This document shows, piece by piece, positions 46,609 to 56,930 of a DNA stretch of 64,000 nt. The position numbers were made by a program, and so were the translations under genes. This stretch comes from Anthoceros angustus. Taxonomy: Eukaryota > Streptophyta > Anthocerotopsida > Anthocerotales > Anthocerotaceae. How positions within the stretch are numbered: position 1 is the stretch's first letter; every line of letters starts with the position of its first letter. Where the stretch lies: positions 310,001 to 374,000 of the forward strand of contig MU008149.1 of NCBI GenBank assembly GCA_010909165.1, written 5' to 3'. Under the pieces are notes generated by a model, which ran no database searches, was not told where the DNA came from, and worked only from the letters and a program-made list of their open reading frames with translations.

Positions 46609-49035
46609 TCACTCAGCTTCTCCCTCCTCAACGTCCGGCTCGGGAATGAAGGCGTCGAGGCGAGGGGTGAGGGGCATGGCAGCGTAGTCGCCTTGGAGGC
46701 CCCGACAGAGCAGAATGGGCGCACTGATTGGTATCCACCACCACTGCACCTCCGGCCCAAGCAGGCTGCACACAAGTTGCATGGGCACATGCTGGATGGT
46801 GATGTACAGCAACCTGTCATTCCCAGCAAACCAGGACACGGGCACAAAGGGCCTGAGCTTCCACTCCTCGTCCACCAGGGCCTCGGGCAGCTTGGCCACC
46901 TCCTCCACCGCCATGGTCTTCGGGTCGAGGCTCCAAATGCAGGCGGAGAAGGCCCCCCCGGCTTGGCCTGGCATCATCTTCCGGAGGGTGGTGAGCAGCA
47001 GCAGGCGGCCGAAGCAGTCCACCACCAGATTCGGGCACGTCAAGAGCACGGCCCTGGGCAGGGCCAGCGCCTGGCACACCCACGTGCACGGGTCCTTGGA
47101 CACCAAGTTGGCGCTGAGCAGCCCGAGATGGCGCCGGGACGGGACGTCGATCCGATACACGCCAGGCCTCTGCAACCATTCCAGCACGTACATCCACCCC
47201 CTGTACTCCGTCCCCCTCCCAAAGCGCTGCCTCCAGTTGGTGAAGTTGGAGGCGGTTTTCTGCCCCGGACTAGGTGCGGCTGGGTGCGGCACGGATTCCT
47301 GGGTGATGGTCCAGACGTCGGTGCGGGAGTTGTACATCTGCGCAGGGCCTTGGTGGCTGTGGATGCCAAGTATCCGGTAGTCCGGGCTGTTGGGTTCCGT
47401 CACCAGGCCCAAGACGTGGAAGACCTGTGATTCGGCGTCCACATCGTGAGGGGACTGGATCCAGGAGCCGGTACCAGAGAGAGGATCGCACATGTAGACC
47501 CTGGGAGGGACGGGATCGGCCATCCTCGGGAGGGGCATCACGCACACCAGGCCCCGGCTGAAGGCCACTATCTGCACGGACCTGGGCAGCACGAAGCCCA
47601 GATTGCGCCAGCTCGCCGGATCTCCATTGCAGGCAGGGTGGAAGAGGGAGGCCAGCCCCTCCCGCGCCGAGTTTATGAATGTTGGGATGTGGCCGCCGGG
47701 GAACTCGCAGACCACGCGGTTGAAAGAGAACTCGAGGAGCAAGTTCTCCTGGGGCGCGTAAAGGCTCTGCAGAGCGCGGAACTCCCGGCACCAGATCACC
47801 CTGTTCCACTCTTTGCTCAGAAGACGGATCGAGCTGAAGACGTACCGAACCGGCAGGAGGCAGAAGATCTGCAGCAGCACTTCCCTCGGCAGGTGCGGCA
47901 GCCGGGACGGCCTATCCTGGATCGGATGATCCCGCTCCGGCTCCGACTCCGACGCCGATTCCCATTCTGATTCCGACTGCGAGTCCGACTCTGGCTCCGC
48001 CTCCCTATTGAGGTTGGGCTCCCGGGTGTTCCGTGTGTTTGAGAATACCTGCACGCACGCCCGCTCCTGGTTGCCGAGCGCATCGTCCCGGGGAGGCAGG
48101 CAGAGCCAGCGCCTGAAGTGCCAATTCTCTATGTTTCGGAGACGGGCCAAGGAGCCGGGGAGCGAGAGGACCTCGGTAACGGACGACGAGGAGAACTCCT
48201 CCACCATCCGCACCTTGATGGTGAGTTGGGCCATGTTGGTGGGGAGCCCCCACGCCTCGCGGTGTGCAACCCACTGCGGCATCTCCCGCTCGCTCTCTCC
48301 GGCGTACAGGAAGCGCCCCCTCGCAATCACGTAGTGTCTTCCCACAACTTCCAGCCTGGCGCTCTCGCAGTCCATAATGTACTGGAAGGCATTCCGCGAG
48401 TGGCACAAGGCCAGCCGTTCAGGCAGGATCATGAGCAGAGGCCTGGGAGGACCATGGTCAGCAGCGGCATACGGCTCCAGAGCCAAGCTGTGAGGCGGCG
48501 GAGGCGGAAGAGGGAGAGCGGAGACAATGGAACAGGCGGACTGCAAAGGCAAAGGTAGGGGTTCCCCCACATGAGTTTCATACATGCGAGGGGTAGGGAC
48601 AGGACCCAAGACCAAGCTGCTGGAGTTTGCAAGTGGGATAGGGGACTCAAGGTGGGGACGGTGGGGAAAGACTGAGGACTGTGATGACCCTTGGGCCATG
48701 ACAATACCACATCCAAACGATGAAGTAGGAGAGATAGCATGGTCAGAATGGGACGAAGTGCTGGCCCGCTCCATTGACACAGAAGAAGGACTCTCACCCT
48801 CCGAGGGTACCTCCATGGACACAAAACCACTCTGACCCTCCAATAAGTTCATCGACTCTAGCAGCTCTAACGCAACTGCCTTCTCATGGCCATGCGCAAG
48901 ACTGGGCTCTTGAGAAGAAGTTTCATACATGCTATTTCCATGAGCCGGAGCCAGACCCAACGGCACCAGTACAGCTTCAGGGGCCCGACCAATATCATCG
49001 TGGCCGGCTCCGGTGGAGGGCTGTCGTGGAGACAT
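46609..49035 (-). CDS. F-box protein with kelch-like C-terminal region
   Basis: The intact single-exon gene encodes 808 residues. F-box proteins are substrate-selecting subunits of SCF ubiquitin ligases and bind SKP1 through the F-box. The open frame runs nine codons further upstream, but the first ATG is at 49035 (GCC before ATG). Residues 1-195 are Ser/Pro-rich and low complexity. About 200-335 is a globular region (LEVVGRHYVIARGRFLYAG, MAQLTIKVRMVEEF) that recurs in all pseudogenes. About 347-370 is an acidic SE-rich tract. The F-box is at about 379-418 (LPHLPREVLLQIFCLLPVRY, then LSKEWNRVIW). About 435-790 looks like an F-box-associated kelch-type region (MYNSRTDVWTI, VYRIDVPSRRHLGLL, WSLDPKTMAVEEVAKLPEAL, WFAGNDRLLYI). 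The tail is acidic. No stop or frameshift is seen. It is the only complete member among ten copies here. Confidence 0.93.
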   Translation of the reverse strand: MSPRQPSTGAGHDDIGRAPEAVLVPLGLAPAHGNSMYETSSQEPSLAHGHEKAVALELLESMNLLEGQSGFVSMEVPSEGESPSSVSMERASTSSHSDHAISPTSSFGCGIVMAQGSSQSSVFPHRPHLESPIPLANSSSLVLGPVPTPRMYETHVGEPLPLPLQSACSIVSALPLPPPPPHSLALEPYAAADHGPPRPLLMILPERLALCHSRNAFQYIMDCESARLEVVGRHYVIARGRFLYAGESEREMPQWVAHREAWGLPTNMAQLTIKVRMVEEFSSSSVTEVLSLPGSLARLRNIENWHFRRWLCLPPRDDALGNQERACVQVFSNTRNTREPNLNREAEPESDSQSESEWESASESEPERDHPIQDRPSRLPHLPREVLLQIFCLLPVRYVFSSIRLLSKEWNRVIWCREFRALQSLYAPQENLLLEFSFNRVVCEFPGGHIPTFINSAREGLASLFHPACNGDPASWRNLGFVLPRSVQIVAFSRGLVCVMPLPRMADPVPPRVYMCDPLSGTGSWIQSPHDVDAESQVFHVLGLVTEPNSPDYRILGIHSHQGPAQMYNSRTDVWTITQESVPHPAAPSPGQKTASNFTNWRQRFGRGTEYRGWMYVLEWLQRPGVYRIDVPSRRHLGLLSANLVSKDPCTWVCQALALPRAVLLTCPNLVVDCFGRLLLLTTLRKMMPGQAGGAFSACIWSLDPKTMAVEEVAKLPEALVDEEWKLRPFVPVSWFAGNDRLLYITIQHVPMQLVCSLLGPEVQWWWIPISAPILLCRGLQGDYAAMPLTPRLDAFIPEPDVEEGEAE

Positions 49036-49182
49036 GGCTCGCAAAAGCGCTACTGGCAACAAGAGATAGAGAGAACTCTAGCAGGAATTGGCACCGAGAG
49101 CTGAAGGAGCAGCCGATGCGCAGCCAGACCTCAAGGAGGAGATAGAAAGGGGAAGACAGGAAGTGAGCTTCTAGGGGTGGGT

Positions 49183-49204
49183 GCGTGAGCCTTTTCTAGG
49201 TCGG
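49183..49204 (-). promoter_or_regulatory. Core promoter of the intact F-box gene, altered TATA
   Basis: Read on minus: CCGACCTAGAAAAGGCTCAC, where the other nine sites have ACCTATAAA. The CCCTAGAAGCTCACTTCC initiator and leader follow, ending about 150 bases later at the ATG. The leader has only one or two of the pyrimidine-rich units that are expanded in the dead copies. Confidence 0.7.
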
Positions 49205-50450
49205 AGAGGAGAAGGGGAGAGGCCAGGGAGCCTGCAAGGACAGCTAGCTGACGCGGCAGGTTTCTCCCGCCCAGGAGGTCAGTGCAGTTGCGCGGAAAGG
49301 GGGCAGGGGTATGTCGGAATTGTCGGGCCAGGTGTCCTCCATTCGAAGTGGGTCGGAGGGTACTGGGCCTGGGCCCTTGGTCCTGGTCCCGAGACTCCGG
49401 AAGCTTTTATTGATGCTAACGCGTCCTGGGCAGCTCAAGGGGCATTTCACAATCGCTCACAGCGCCGGGTACATGTATATATACGTTAGAAGCGTTCGCA
49501 CACTAGCTACGTATGTAGCAATCCGGGACAGGTCCCGCGCATACCCGTTGCGCAACGCTGCCCGGGGCCAGCCTCAGATTTAGCATTCAGGCGTGTAAGC
49601 CGGCTGGCTGGATTTCGCTGCCAGATTCTGCTCGCGCCGCTTCTTCTCTTATTGCAAGCATCCGATTTCCAATGTAGAATTGATTCTGAATCCAACCACT
49701 GTTAGCGTTTATATTGCACCCCGTTCACACATTTAACCTGTCTTGCCAGACTGTCCGCCAGTCCTTCATGGAAGCCAGACTCAGAAGATAAAGGTTATCA
49801 CCAAACACAAGCTTCGGAGACCACGGCAAAGTGACTTTCACACTCAAAGATCTAAGACGCCGCAGAACTAGCTATGGAATAACAAGGTAGCATATCCTGA
49901 TGAGAGCCACAGCCCGCCATGATGAGTAGCCTGCCCATTATAAGCTGCAGAAGAAGAAGTCTCCACAGAGTCTGATCCAGAAGTTTCCTATCCCAGAGAA
50001 CTTTAATTGAAAGTCCCGAAGACTGACATGGTCCCGCATGCTGGTCTCATATGCCTGAAGAGCGGACCACTTGCAACCTTGGGCACTCCTGCGTACGTGC
50101 ATGATAAAAGAAGGAAAAAATTAAAAGCAATCAAATGGCCACCTGGGTCAGGACGTGATCCAACAAAGACAGTAGAACTTGAAGTAAGCTAGGTCTTCCT
50201 TTAAAGGCAAACTGCGCACTTGTGAGCTGCAGGTATCGCATCTGCAGCTGGAAGCAGAGGTTATGGCAAATTCATGAGGAGAACGTTAGCACCATGGAGG
50301 AAGAAGCTGTTGAACATGAACCTGATAGAAGTTTCTGGGGACTAGTGCAGCGAGAGTGGAATTATGAGATCCCACAGCTCCTTAACTGTAGGCAAATGTC
50401 AAAAACCCAGACTTCGTACTGGAAAGTTTCTAGGGTCTCCCTTGCGTGAA
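49205..50450. repeat. R block upstream of the intact F-box gene
   Basis: It contains the family landmarks CCGGGTACATGTATATATAC, TTGCAAGCATCCGA, CACACATTTAACCTGTCTTG and later AACAAGGTAGCATATCCTGA with GAGAACGTTAGCACCATGG. A short plus frame at 50007-50192 (PLATLGTPAYVHDKRRKKLK) has diverged partners at about 61000-61110. It may be a remnant of a further unrecognised gene. This longest block suggests the R blocks in the tandem units are pieces of one larger element. Confidence 0.55.
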
Positions 50451-50636
50451 AGCCTGAGCAGTGGACATGTTAACATTTACCTCCCCCCTGCCACCATCCG
50501 AAACCAAACCTTGTTGTTGATCACGTGAGTGTGGTCATCGCGCGAGACTCTCTGAAAAATACATACATACATCACGTTGTAGGTGCCTAGATGGCTGACA
50601 CTCCTGTGCACAGTGACGGGCTCTCAAAAGTTTAAC
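50451..50636. other. No feature recognised
   Basis: A short gap with a CATACATACATACATC run near 50560. It separates the R block from the 11S-like pseudogene. Confidence 0.4.
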
Positions 50637-51517
50637 TCACAGTTTGAGGAACCTGCTGGCGAAGGAAGGCTCCCTGTGGTGGCGGCGACCTGCAGCTGGC
50701 AGCAAACGAGACTCCCGCTCCCCCCTCCGCCCGAGTCTCTCTAGCTTAAGTTCTCGTACCTTTTTCACATCAATTTTGAAAGCTGCTACAGCCACGTCCT
50801 TCAGGACACTCCCCAACACATCGGAGGTCTTTCCTGCAAGAGCCTCAATTAACAAGGGGCCTGCAAATGCAGACCATCGGGATCATCAGATACAATCAAG
50901 TTCATCACTGGGCTAGCTAAGCAGGCTACAGTGGTCGGTGGTGAAGAAGCTCATCCATTGCAAGCAAATTTCTTCCCAGCCTGACACGACACGACAAAAC
51001 ATGAGTCAGAAAGCTGGACCGTTTGGGCTCAAGAGTTGGAGAACATTCGTGGATGGGTTGTGAGAAGTACACGTGCTCTGGAGTCAACCGTATGCCAGGC
51101 CCAGGTCCACATCCTTGAGCATAGGCAGCTTGAACCTGTTGACGCTGTAGAAGAAACCAGCATCGCGGACGCGAGCATCAGCAGAGCGGATCTTTGGCGA
51201 AATTTGTATACGAACTCCTCGTTTGCAAGGTACCGGCCGAAATCGAGATCGACCTGCTCCGGATCGCCTAGAGTAGCCGCGGCCCTCTTCCCTGTAGCCC
51301 GATTCCGGAAGCCTGATGAAATCAGAATGCCGGCGCCCCTCTGGCTCTCCAAGAGCTTGACCACTCGACTCTCGTCCAGGTCCCACGCATCAGCCAGGAA
51401 TTTTCTCCTGAAGCCGTGGAGGATTCCTCGGAATTCCTCCTGCCCACGTCCCTCACGCTCATGTTCTCGTTCCCACGCGCATCTTTGCCTCCTGATTCCC
51501 CGCTTCAGGTGGAACGC
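50637..51517 (-). pseudogene. 11S-globulin-like (cupin) pseudogene, fullest copy
   Basis: 11S globulins are two-cupin storage-type proteins. After a good acceptor (TTGATTGTTGCAG at 51518) an exon runs: a basic, Glu-rich linker, then FRGILHGFRRKFLADAWDLD, VVKLLESQRGAGILI and EQVDLDFGRYLANEEF. This fits the family's order of a charged linker, an FxGF..LLAEAF-type helix and a GxIV strand. A frame change near 51200 leads to DAGFFYSVNRFKLPMLKDVD, comparable to the family's NSFNLPxL motif, then NPSTNVLQL. A later exon (50715-50855) gives ALAGKTSDVLGSVLKDVAVA followed by AFKIDVKKVRELK, very like the family's C-terminal AGKxSVLRxxP...AF helix. The N-terminal cupin and signal peptide are not visible. 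The frame change and a TGA after LGLAYG make it a pseudogene or an incompletely resolved spliced gene. Confidence 0.6.
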
Positions 51518-51689
51518 CTGCAACAATCAAGCATCAAAGACTGTGATACCAGCCGCTGATACGTATTCCCTCGGCAGCAGAAAACCTGCCCCGAGACCCA
51601 GGCAAAGGTCGGTTTCCTGACCGTTTACGTTTCCAACCAAACGGACTCCCTCTCTCTTTTTTCGCGAAGTACGGAACTCCCTCACATTT

Positions 51690-53400
51690 CCGATTTTCAT
51701 CAAATAGGGCAGGTAATCCGTCTGCACGAGGAATGGCAATAGGGGCGAGGATTCAGGAACAAGGTGGTGAGGCTGCTTCTCTCGAGGTGGGGTTGTCAGG
51801 GCCTGCATCAAGTTCTCGCCACGGGCTTGTCGTGGCTTGATATTTTTTGTCTCTTGTATCTTCAGATTGAAGCAGGGGAGCCTGGTGACCTCACATTGGG
51901 AGGTGCTGCATCCAACTGTGCACTGTCACGCTGCTGGCCTTTTAAAATGGCTAGTCGGCGTTTGGCAATTTGCGCCTGGCAACGGTATGTGGGGTATGAC
52001 TGAGCCGAGATGCTGGTTTTACTTCATCAAGTGGGTTTTGAATGGTGCGTTGTGAGAAAGCGGGTTCTGGGCAGTGTGGACTAAATTGTGTAGAATTTTC
52101 CTTCTGTGGTTCCCTCTCAAGTGTTGTGTTTTTGATACAGGGTGGACTGGGAGGTTAGCATGGTTGGCTGAACCCGAGGAGCAGGTGGATTTTGTTTCGG
52201 GGACATATCGTAAGGCTGATATTAGCTCGTGGAGCTTCATTCATGTGGAGCATGACATGATTGAGCAGGCAGAGGCTGATGGGCATGGGAGCCTTGGCAT
52301 CTGTACACATACGTGACATGCTGAAGCATATAGATGATGAGGCTACGAGCATGATAAGGTTACCAAGTGGACCAGCTATTGGCAAGTATGAGAACCTGAT
52401 GGAGGCAGTGAGACTGTGCAAAATGGAGACAGAATGGGACTAAGTGGGGTTAGAGGCTCACTTGGGCTTGTGAGGATTCCGGGCAGATCTTGGCTTTCGT
52501 CCATCGGAGGGCTGCCACTCAGTTATGCTGCAATTGAAAAAACGTAGATGGGGATCAATTTCTTTTGAAGTTTGAAATCAGGAAGTGTAACGACAGCAGC
52601 TTCCTCGTACTTTGGAGGAGCAGATAGAAGATTGGTTGATTTGGTGCCGATGAGACTGTGTCAGGCGCAGGTGCCTGTCTGTTATGAACTGACAGGCTTG
52701 ATCAAGGAGTTCTGGAGTTCCAAAAAGAGTATGAATTTAGTCGGGCATATGTGATGATATGTAGGAAACACATGACCAACGAGACGAGGCCTGATTCTTC
52801 TTCAGAGGCACAAGAGGAATATAGGTATCGGATGGGGATACAGGAAGGGAGGACAAGATACCTTTGTCATGATGACGGAGGTCGTGCCTGGTTGGTTTTA
52901 CTTGGCCAAAACCTGTAATGAAAGGTATCCCAAGATTCAGGACTTTCTCTAAACCGACCTACATCTAGACGCCCAATTGGACCATCTTGAGCATGTCACC
53001 AGTGGGCATGTTAGGTTCCTCGGGATGAGAGTTGCCGGGCTTCCCGGAGTCCAGAGGAATGAGACGGTGTGCAAAGCAAACGGGATACAGAAGGAAGCAC
53101 TGGCGCGTGAAGGCAAGTTTCAAGCAGTTTGTAAAGTAGCGATAAGAGAGCTGGGATATCCAGCTCAGGAATCTTACCCTGATTGCCTGGGCAACGGCTT
53201 TCAAGAAGGTCAGATCAACTGTTGCTTCAAGAATGGGGGCACAACATATATGTCCTGTACAAGAAAGCAAGGGAGATCATTGCCCTGGAAAGCCTTGAAA
53301 GCAATCAAACAGCTCTGGAGCTTCTGGAAAAGGAGAAGGTGGACATGATCTAATTGTCCTTCCTTGGAATCGCAGGTGAGGTATCGGAGGCTTATGAAAA
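51690..53400 (+). pseudogene. Maturase-like family copy N8
   Basis: It runs from the 5' landmark (about 51836) through KYENLMEAVRLCKME (about 52385-52430), a degraded RT2 block near 52490-52560, TSGHVRFLGMRVAGLPGVQR (about 53000-53060) and on to KFQAVCKVAIREL. It then reaches the C-terminal block in shifted frames (about 53165-53350, ending KEKVDM). The palm is mostly deleted. It is the most complete copy of the part after RFLG. A stretch at about 53490-53530 (AACCGTCATACTTTCCTCTA) matches 46230-46260 after N7. Confidence 0.55.
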
Positions 53401-53619
53401 TTAGCGGATAGATGCCTCTCTCCTTTCCCTGGAGTGAGGGCATGGGACGCACAGTTCAGCGGTCATCCCGAGGCGAGCAACAAGGTGAGAGCAGAAAGAC
53501 GAAACAAGAACCGTCATACTTTCCTCTACAGGTAATGGCTTCGATTCAGACTGAAGCAACGTGTGATACTCACCCCTCGGAAGAGCCGTCCAAACTCACC
53601 TGGGCATTCCAGATAGGTT

Positions 53620-55210
53620 TTGGGCAAGTCGGTGAGGGGTGGGGGGCCCGACGCTGTGTGCGAATCTGAAATGCTCGTTGAGCTGTACAGGATGCGTCGG
53701 CATCAGTATGTACATAAATTTCCCTGCCCCCTTCCCCTTCCGCGCAACACCACCGACCTCGGCGAGAGATACCTGCTGCGTCAGCTAGCTGTCCTTGCAG
53801 GCTCCTTGGCCTCTGCCCCTTCTCCTGTCCGACCTATAAAAGGAACCCAGCTATCCCTAGAAAGCTCACTTCCTCTCTTCCCCACGCCAGCTCCAGCTCC
53901 TCCTTGAGCTGTCTTCCTCTCTTCCCCTCGCCAGCTCCTTCTTGAGCTCTCTTCCTCTCTTCCCCTCGCCAGCTCCTCCTTGAGCTCTCTTCCTCTATTT
54001 TCTTCGATCGTCAGCTCCTCTTGAGCTCTCTTCCACTGTTCCTTCGCCAGCTCCTCCTTGCGCTCTCGTTGCCATGGAGGTAGCAGAGACCTCGTCGCTG
54101 TCTGGCCATGGACCCGCTCTGGTCCCTCGAGTAGGGTGGTGCCCGCTCCATGTTTTCGAGTGTTGTGTTGCTCATGGTGTCACTGGTGTTCGGCTTTCTT
54201 TCATGTTCTAAAGGCTCTTCCGCTTCCCTCGTTCCCCACAAGCGTGCCCTGGAGAACCCACTCGAGTTGCAAGCTCCAGCAGCTCCTGTCCCCTTCTCAC
54301 CACTCTTGGCAGCGCTGCTGCTCCTTGGCGCGGTGCCCTGTCCATGGTTCCGCCGACGGAGGCCGCCATGTGCCACTCCCAGCAGGTCTGCATCCACGGG
54401 AAGCTGGTCATGGTCTGGCGCGCTCCTGCAATATATGGGGGCTGGGTAGCAATATGGCCCAGATGACGATGAAGGTAGAGATGCAGGACCCGGTCCCCTC
54501 GGCGACTGTGACCGAGGTCCTCTAATTGCTTCCCAGGTCCAAGGACCGCCTCAACGAGTTCTCCGGGCCTGCTTGGACAGCTGCCCTTGATGTGCAGGAG
54601 TCCATGTTTGTGGTGCCAAGGAGTGTGGCGAAGGGCATTCTGCGGCCTTTGGGCCCGTTCCAAGAGACTGAGACTCTTGGAACGTGCCACGAGTCTCTCT
54701 CCTCGCACCGCCACCCAGCCGCCTGCACTCAAGGTCAAGCTGATGATAGCGTATTGCTGGGTCCACGCAGAGGTAGCAGCAGGAGGGAGGACCGGCAGGC
54801 TGACATCCGGACACTGCTCCAACCCATCCAAGGAATCCTGCTCCTCCAGTTGGCTAGATGGCTGTTGGTGTAATGTGTTAACATCCGCGCACTCGGAACC
54901 TCATCCACCAGGCAGGTGGAGGCCTTGCTGGATTTGATGATCGCGTCCCGCCCCAGGGATGAGGAAAGATGAGGCGTGGTTGCCCCTTCCTAAGCCACAG
55001 CCCATGAAGAGGCACATCAACTACAACGATGGTTGTTTGTCCTTGGAATGCCGATTGGCGAGGAGCGGCGGTCCTTGTAGGGTGCCATAGCGGGCTCCTC
55101 CACCTAGGAGGTCTTCATGTGCGATCCACTCTTGGGGACCGGAGGCTGGATCCAGCCCCCGCACGACGTCGGCGAGGAGCTACGGAGATCGAATATCTTC
55201 AACGTCATGC
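53620..55210 (+). pseudogene. F-box family pseudogene G, truncated
   Basis: From the promoter at 53829 it has a pyrimidine-rich leader and ATG at 54074 (MEVAETSSLSGHGPALVPRV), but the frame soon breaks. GLGSNMAQMTMKVEMQDP is followed by the same in-frame TAA as in pseudogene E (54523-54525), then LLPRSKDRLNE. No F-box is visible. A kelch-like piece FMCDPLLGTGGWIQPPHDVG (about 55115-55175) ends at IFNVMR and a donor-like GGGTAAG at about 55212. There the sequence changes to the tail of a minus-strand family member. The C-terminal third is gone. Confidence 0.8.
53829..53850 (+). promoter_or_regulatory. F-box family core promoter at 53.83 kb
   Basis: CCGACCTATAAAAGGAACCC then AGCTATCCCTAGAAAGCTCA. 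It is a plus-strand family promoter with a short deletion in the spacer. Confidence 0.75.
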
Positions 55211-55374
55211 GAGGGTAAGGCATCGAGATGGGAGCCATGGCGAAGTTCCTACAGCTTGCAACCGGGTTGGGGTATCGATCCAGGGCAAGATGGGGGGGAT
55301 CCGGAGGGGATTGAGAAGAACCTTCATCCATAACATTGACACCACCGACAAACGCTGACGGAGACTTTGCAGGA

Positions 55375-55535
55375 GGAGACAAAAGAACGGCTCCATGGCC
55401 AGACGACAACAACAACAACAAGGAGGTTCCATGGCCAAACAACAACAACAAACAGATTCCATGGCCAAACAACAACATGACTCTATGGCCAGACAACAAC
55501 AACGAGAGTTTATGGCCAGACAACAATAACGAGAG
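55375..55535 (-). repeat. Decapeptide minisatellite in pseudogene H
   Basis: Five or six variable units of TCCATGGCCAAACAACAACA type that encode CLAMES-type repeats on minus. It is looser than the arrays in the tandem units. Confidence 0.8.
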
Positions 55536-56059
55536 GAACCCTCTACGTTCATAGGGTCCAACAGCGATAGCGCAAACGCAACGTTCTCATCGGCATAGGG
55601 TCCAATAGCGGTAGCGCAAACGCAACCTTCCCATTTGCACGGCTCTTGCGGAGGAGTTTCATACCCGCTAGTTCCATAAAATGGGACCAAGCAACATCGT
55701 CATCGTCGATCACCGCGGGGTTCGTGTTAAACGAACTAGCTCGCTGCCGCGCGAAGAAAGCTGCTGCTGTGGGGACATGGCCAGGAAGAGAGCTACTGCG
55801 GGGACATGGCTAGGAAGAGAGCTATGGACGATGAGAGCTCAAGCAGGAGCTGGGGGCGAGAGTTCAAGGAGAAGGTAGCAAAGGGTCAAGCAAAAGCTGG
55901 GGCGAGATCTCAAGGAAAAGTTACCAAGAGGTCAAGCAAGAGCTGGGGACGAGAGCTCAAGAAGAAGTTAGCAACGGGTCAAGCAAGAGCTGGGGGCGAG
56001 AGCTCAGGGAGGAGCTGGCGAGGGGAAGAGAGGAAGTGAGCTTCTAGGGATGGCTGTGG

Positions 56060-56079
56060 GTTCCTTTTATAGGTCGGAG
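56060..56079 (-). promoter_or_regulatory. F-box family core promoter at 56.07 kb
   Basis: Minus-strand CCGACCTATAAAAGGAACCC followed by CACAGCCATCCCTAGAAGCT, a canonical family promoter. Confidence 0.78.
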
Positions 56080-56930
56080 GGGAGTAGGGCAGGAGGCCAG
56101 GAGGGCAGGACAGCTGACGCATTGCAGCAGAAATTTCCTGCCGAGGCCAAGTGGGGCTGGCCCGGACCGGATTCAAAGTGGGTCTCTGGAGCCTGGGCCT
56201 TGGCCTTCTACTAATGCCGAAGCTTCCTGGACAGCTCAACTGGCATTTCACACTCGCCCACAGCGCCGGGATACATACATGTATGTCTATGTTAGATGCG
56301 TTCGCACAGTAGTCACATACGTAGCAATCCGGGACGGGTCCGCATATCCGTTGCGCAACGCGGCCGAGGGCCAGCCTCCAGATTGCAGCACGCAAGTATT
56401 GTAGGCCGGCTACCTGGATTGTGAAGCACTCGCAGCTCCTTCCCCAAGTGCAAGCATCCCAATGTGAAACTGTCTTGATCATTCAACCACTGCTAGCGTT
56501 TCCATTGCACACATTTAAGTTGTCTTGCCAGATTGGATTTTGCTGGATTATGCTTCCCGCGCCCTCGCCCTGCCCTGCCCATTCCGCTCCCCTGCATCTC
56601 CCCCTTTCCTGTCCTAAGGGAAGGGGGAAGCGTGGAGATTTTCGCCCTCTGGGTCATTGGGTGCTGCCCAAACGTCCGAACCTTGTGAACTGATGAAATC
56701 TGCACTATTCAGGTTCGTTTATTTTCCACACTACATCCGGCTGTGTATTCTAGAAAAACCTGCCAAACCCTACTACGGCTATGTAACATGAGCTTGTTTG
56801 TAGGGCAAATGTAGCAATTCTGTATCGTCGCTTCAATATCCTCTGAACACATTTGAGTGCTCTTCCCCATCCTCCCACAGTAATGTGCTTTTGTGGCTGC
56901 AATGTCCGGTGTTAACAAAGAAAATTAAAA
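56080..56930. repeat. R block upstream of pseudogene H
   Basis: Landmarks CCGGGATACATACATGTATG, AAGTGCAAGCATCCCAATG, CACACATTTAAGTTGTCTTG, CCAGATTGGATTTTGCTGGA are in the usual order. After about 56590 it leaves the repeat family. No gene is recognised. Confidence 0.65.

Larger units (their letters stand above)
55211..56079 (-). pseudogene. F-box family pseudogene H, truncated
   Basis: From the promoter at 56060-56079 there is a leader and then a 161-codon frame (55205-55690) with YETPPQEP, NVAFALSLLDPMNVEGSS and a Cys-rich decapeptide array (CLAMESVCCCC type). This frame links the decapeptide-bearing copies to the intact gene, whose N-terminus reads MYETSSQEP and ALELLESMNLLEG at the same spacing. 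After WIDTPTRLQAVGTSPWLPS it runs head-on into truncated pseudogene G. Confidence 0.75.

Noticed and set aside
46579-47430. Open frame of 283 codons on plus
   Set aside because: It is antisense to the intact F-box gene's C-terminal part, with a His/Pro-rich composition typical of a shadow frame.
53829-55210. Pseudogene G as a functional gene with a short intron over the TAA
   Set aside because: GAG-GT...CCCAG around the stop mimics an intron, but it would be only about 20 bases long, too short for plant splicing. Other frames are broken too.
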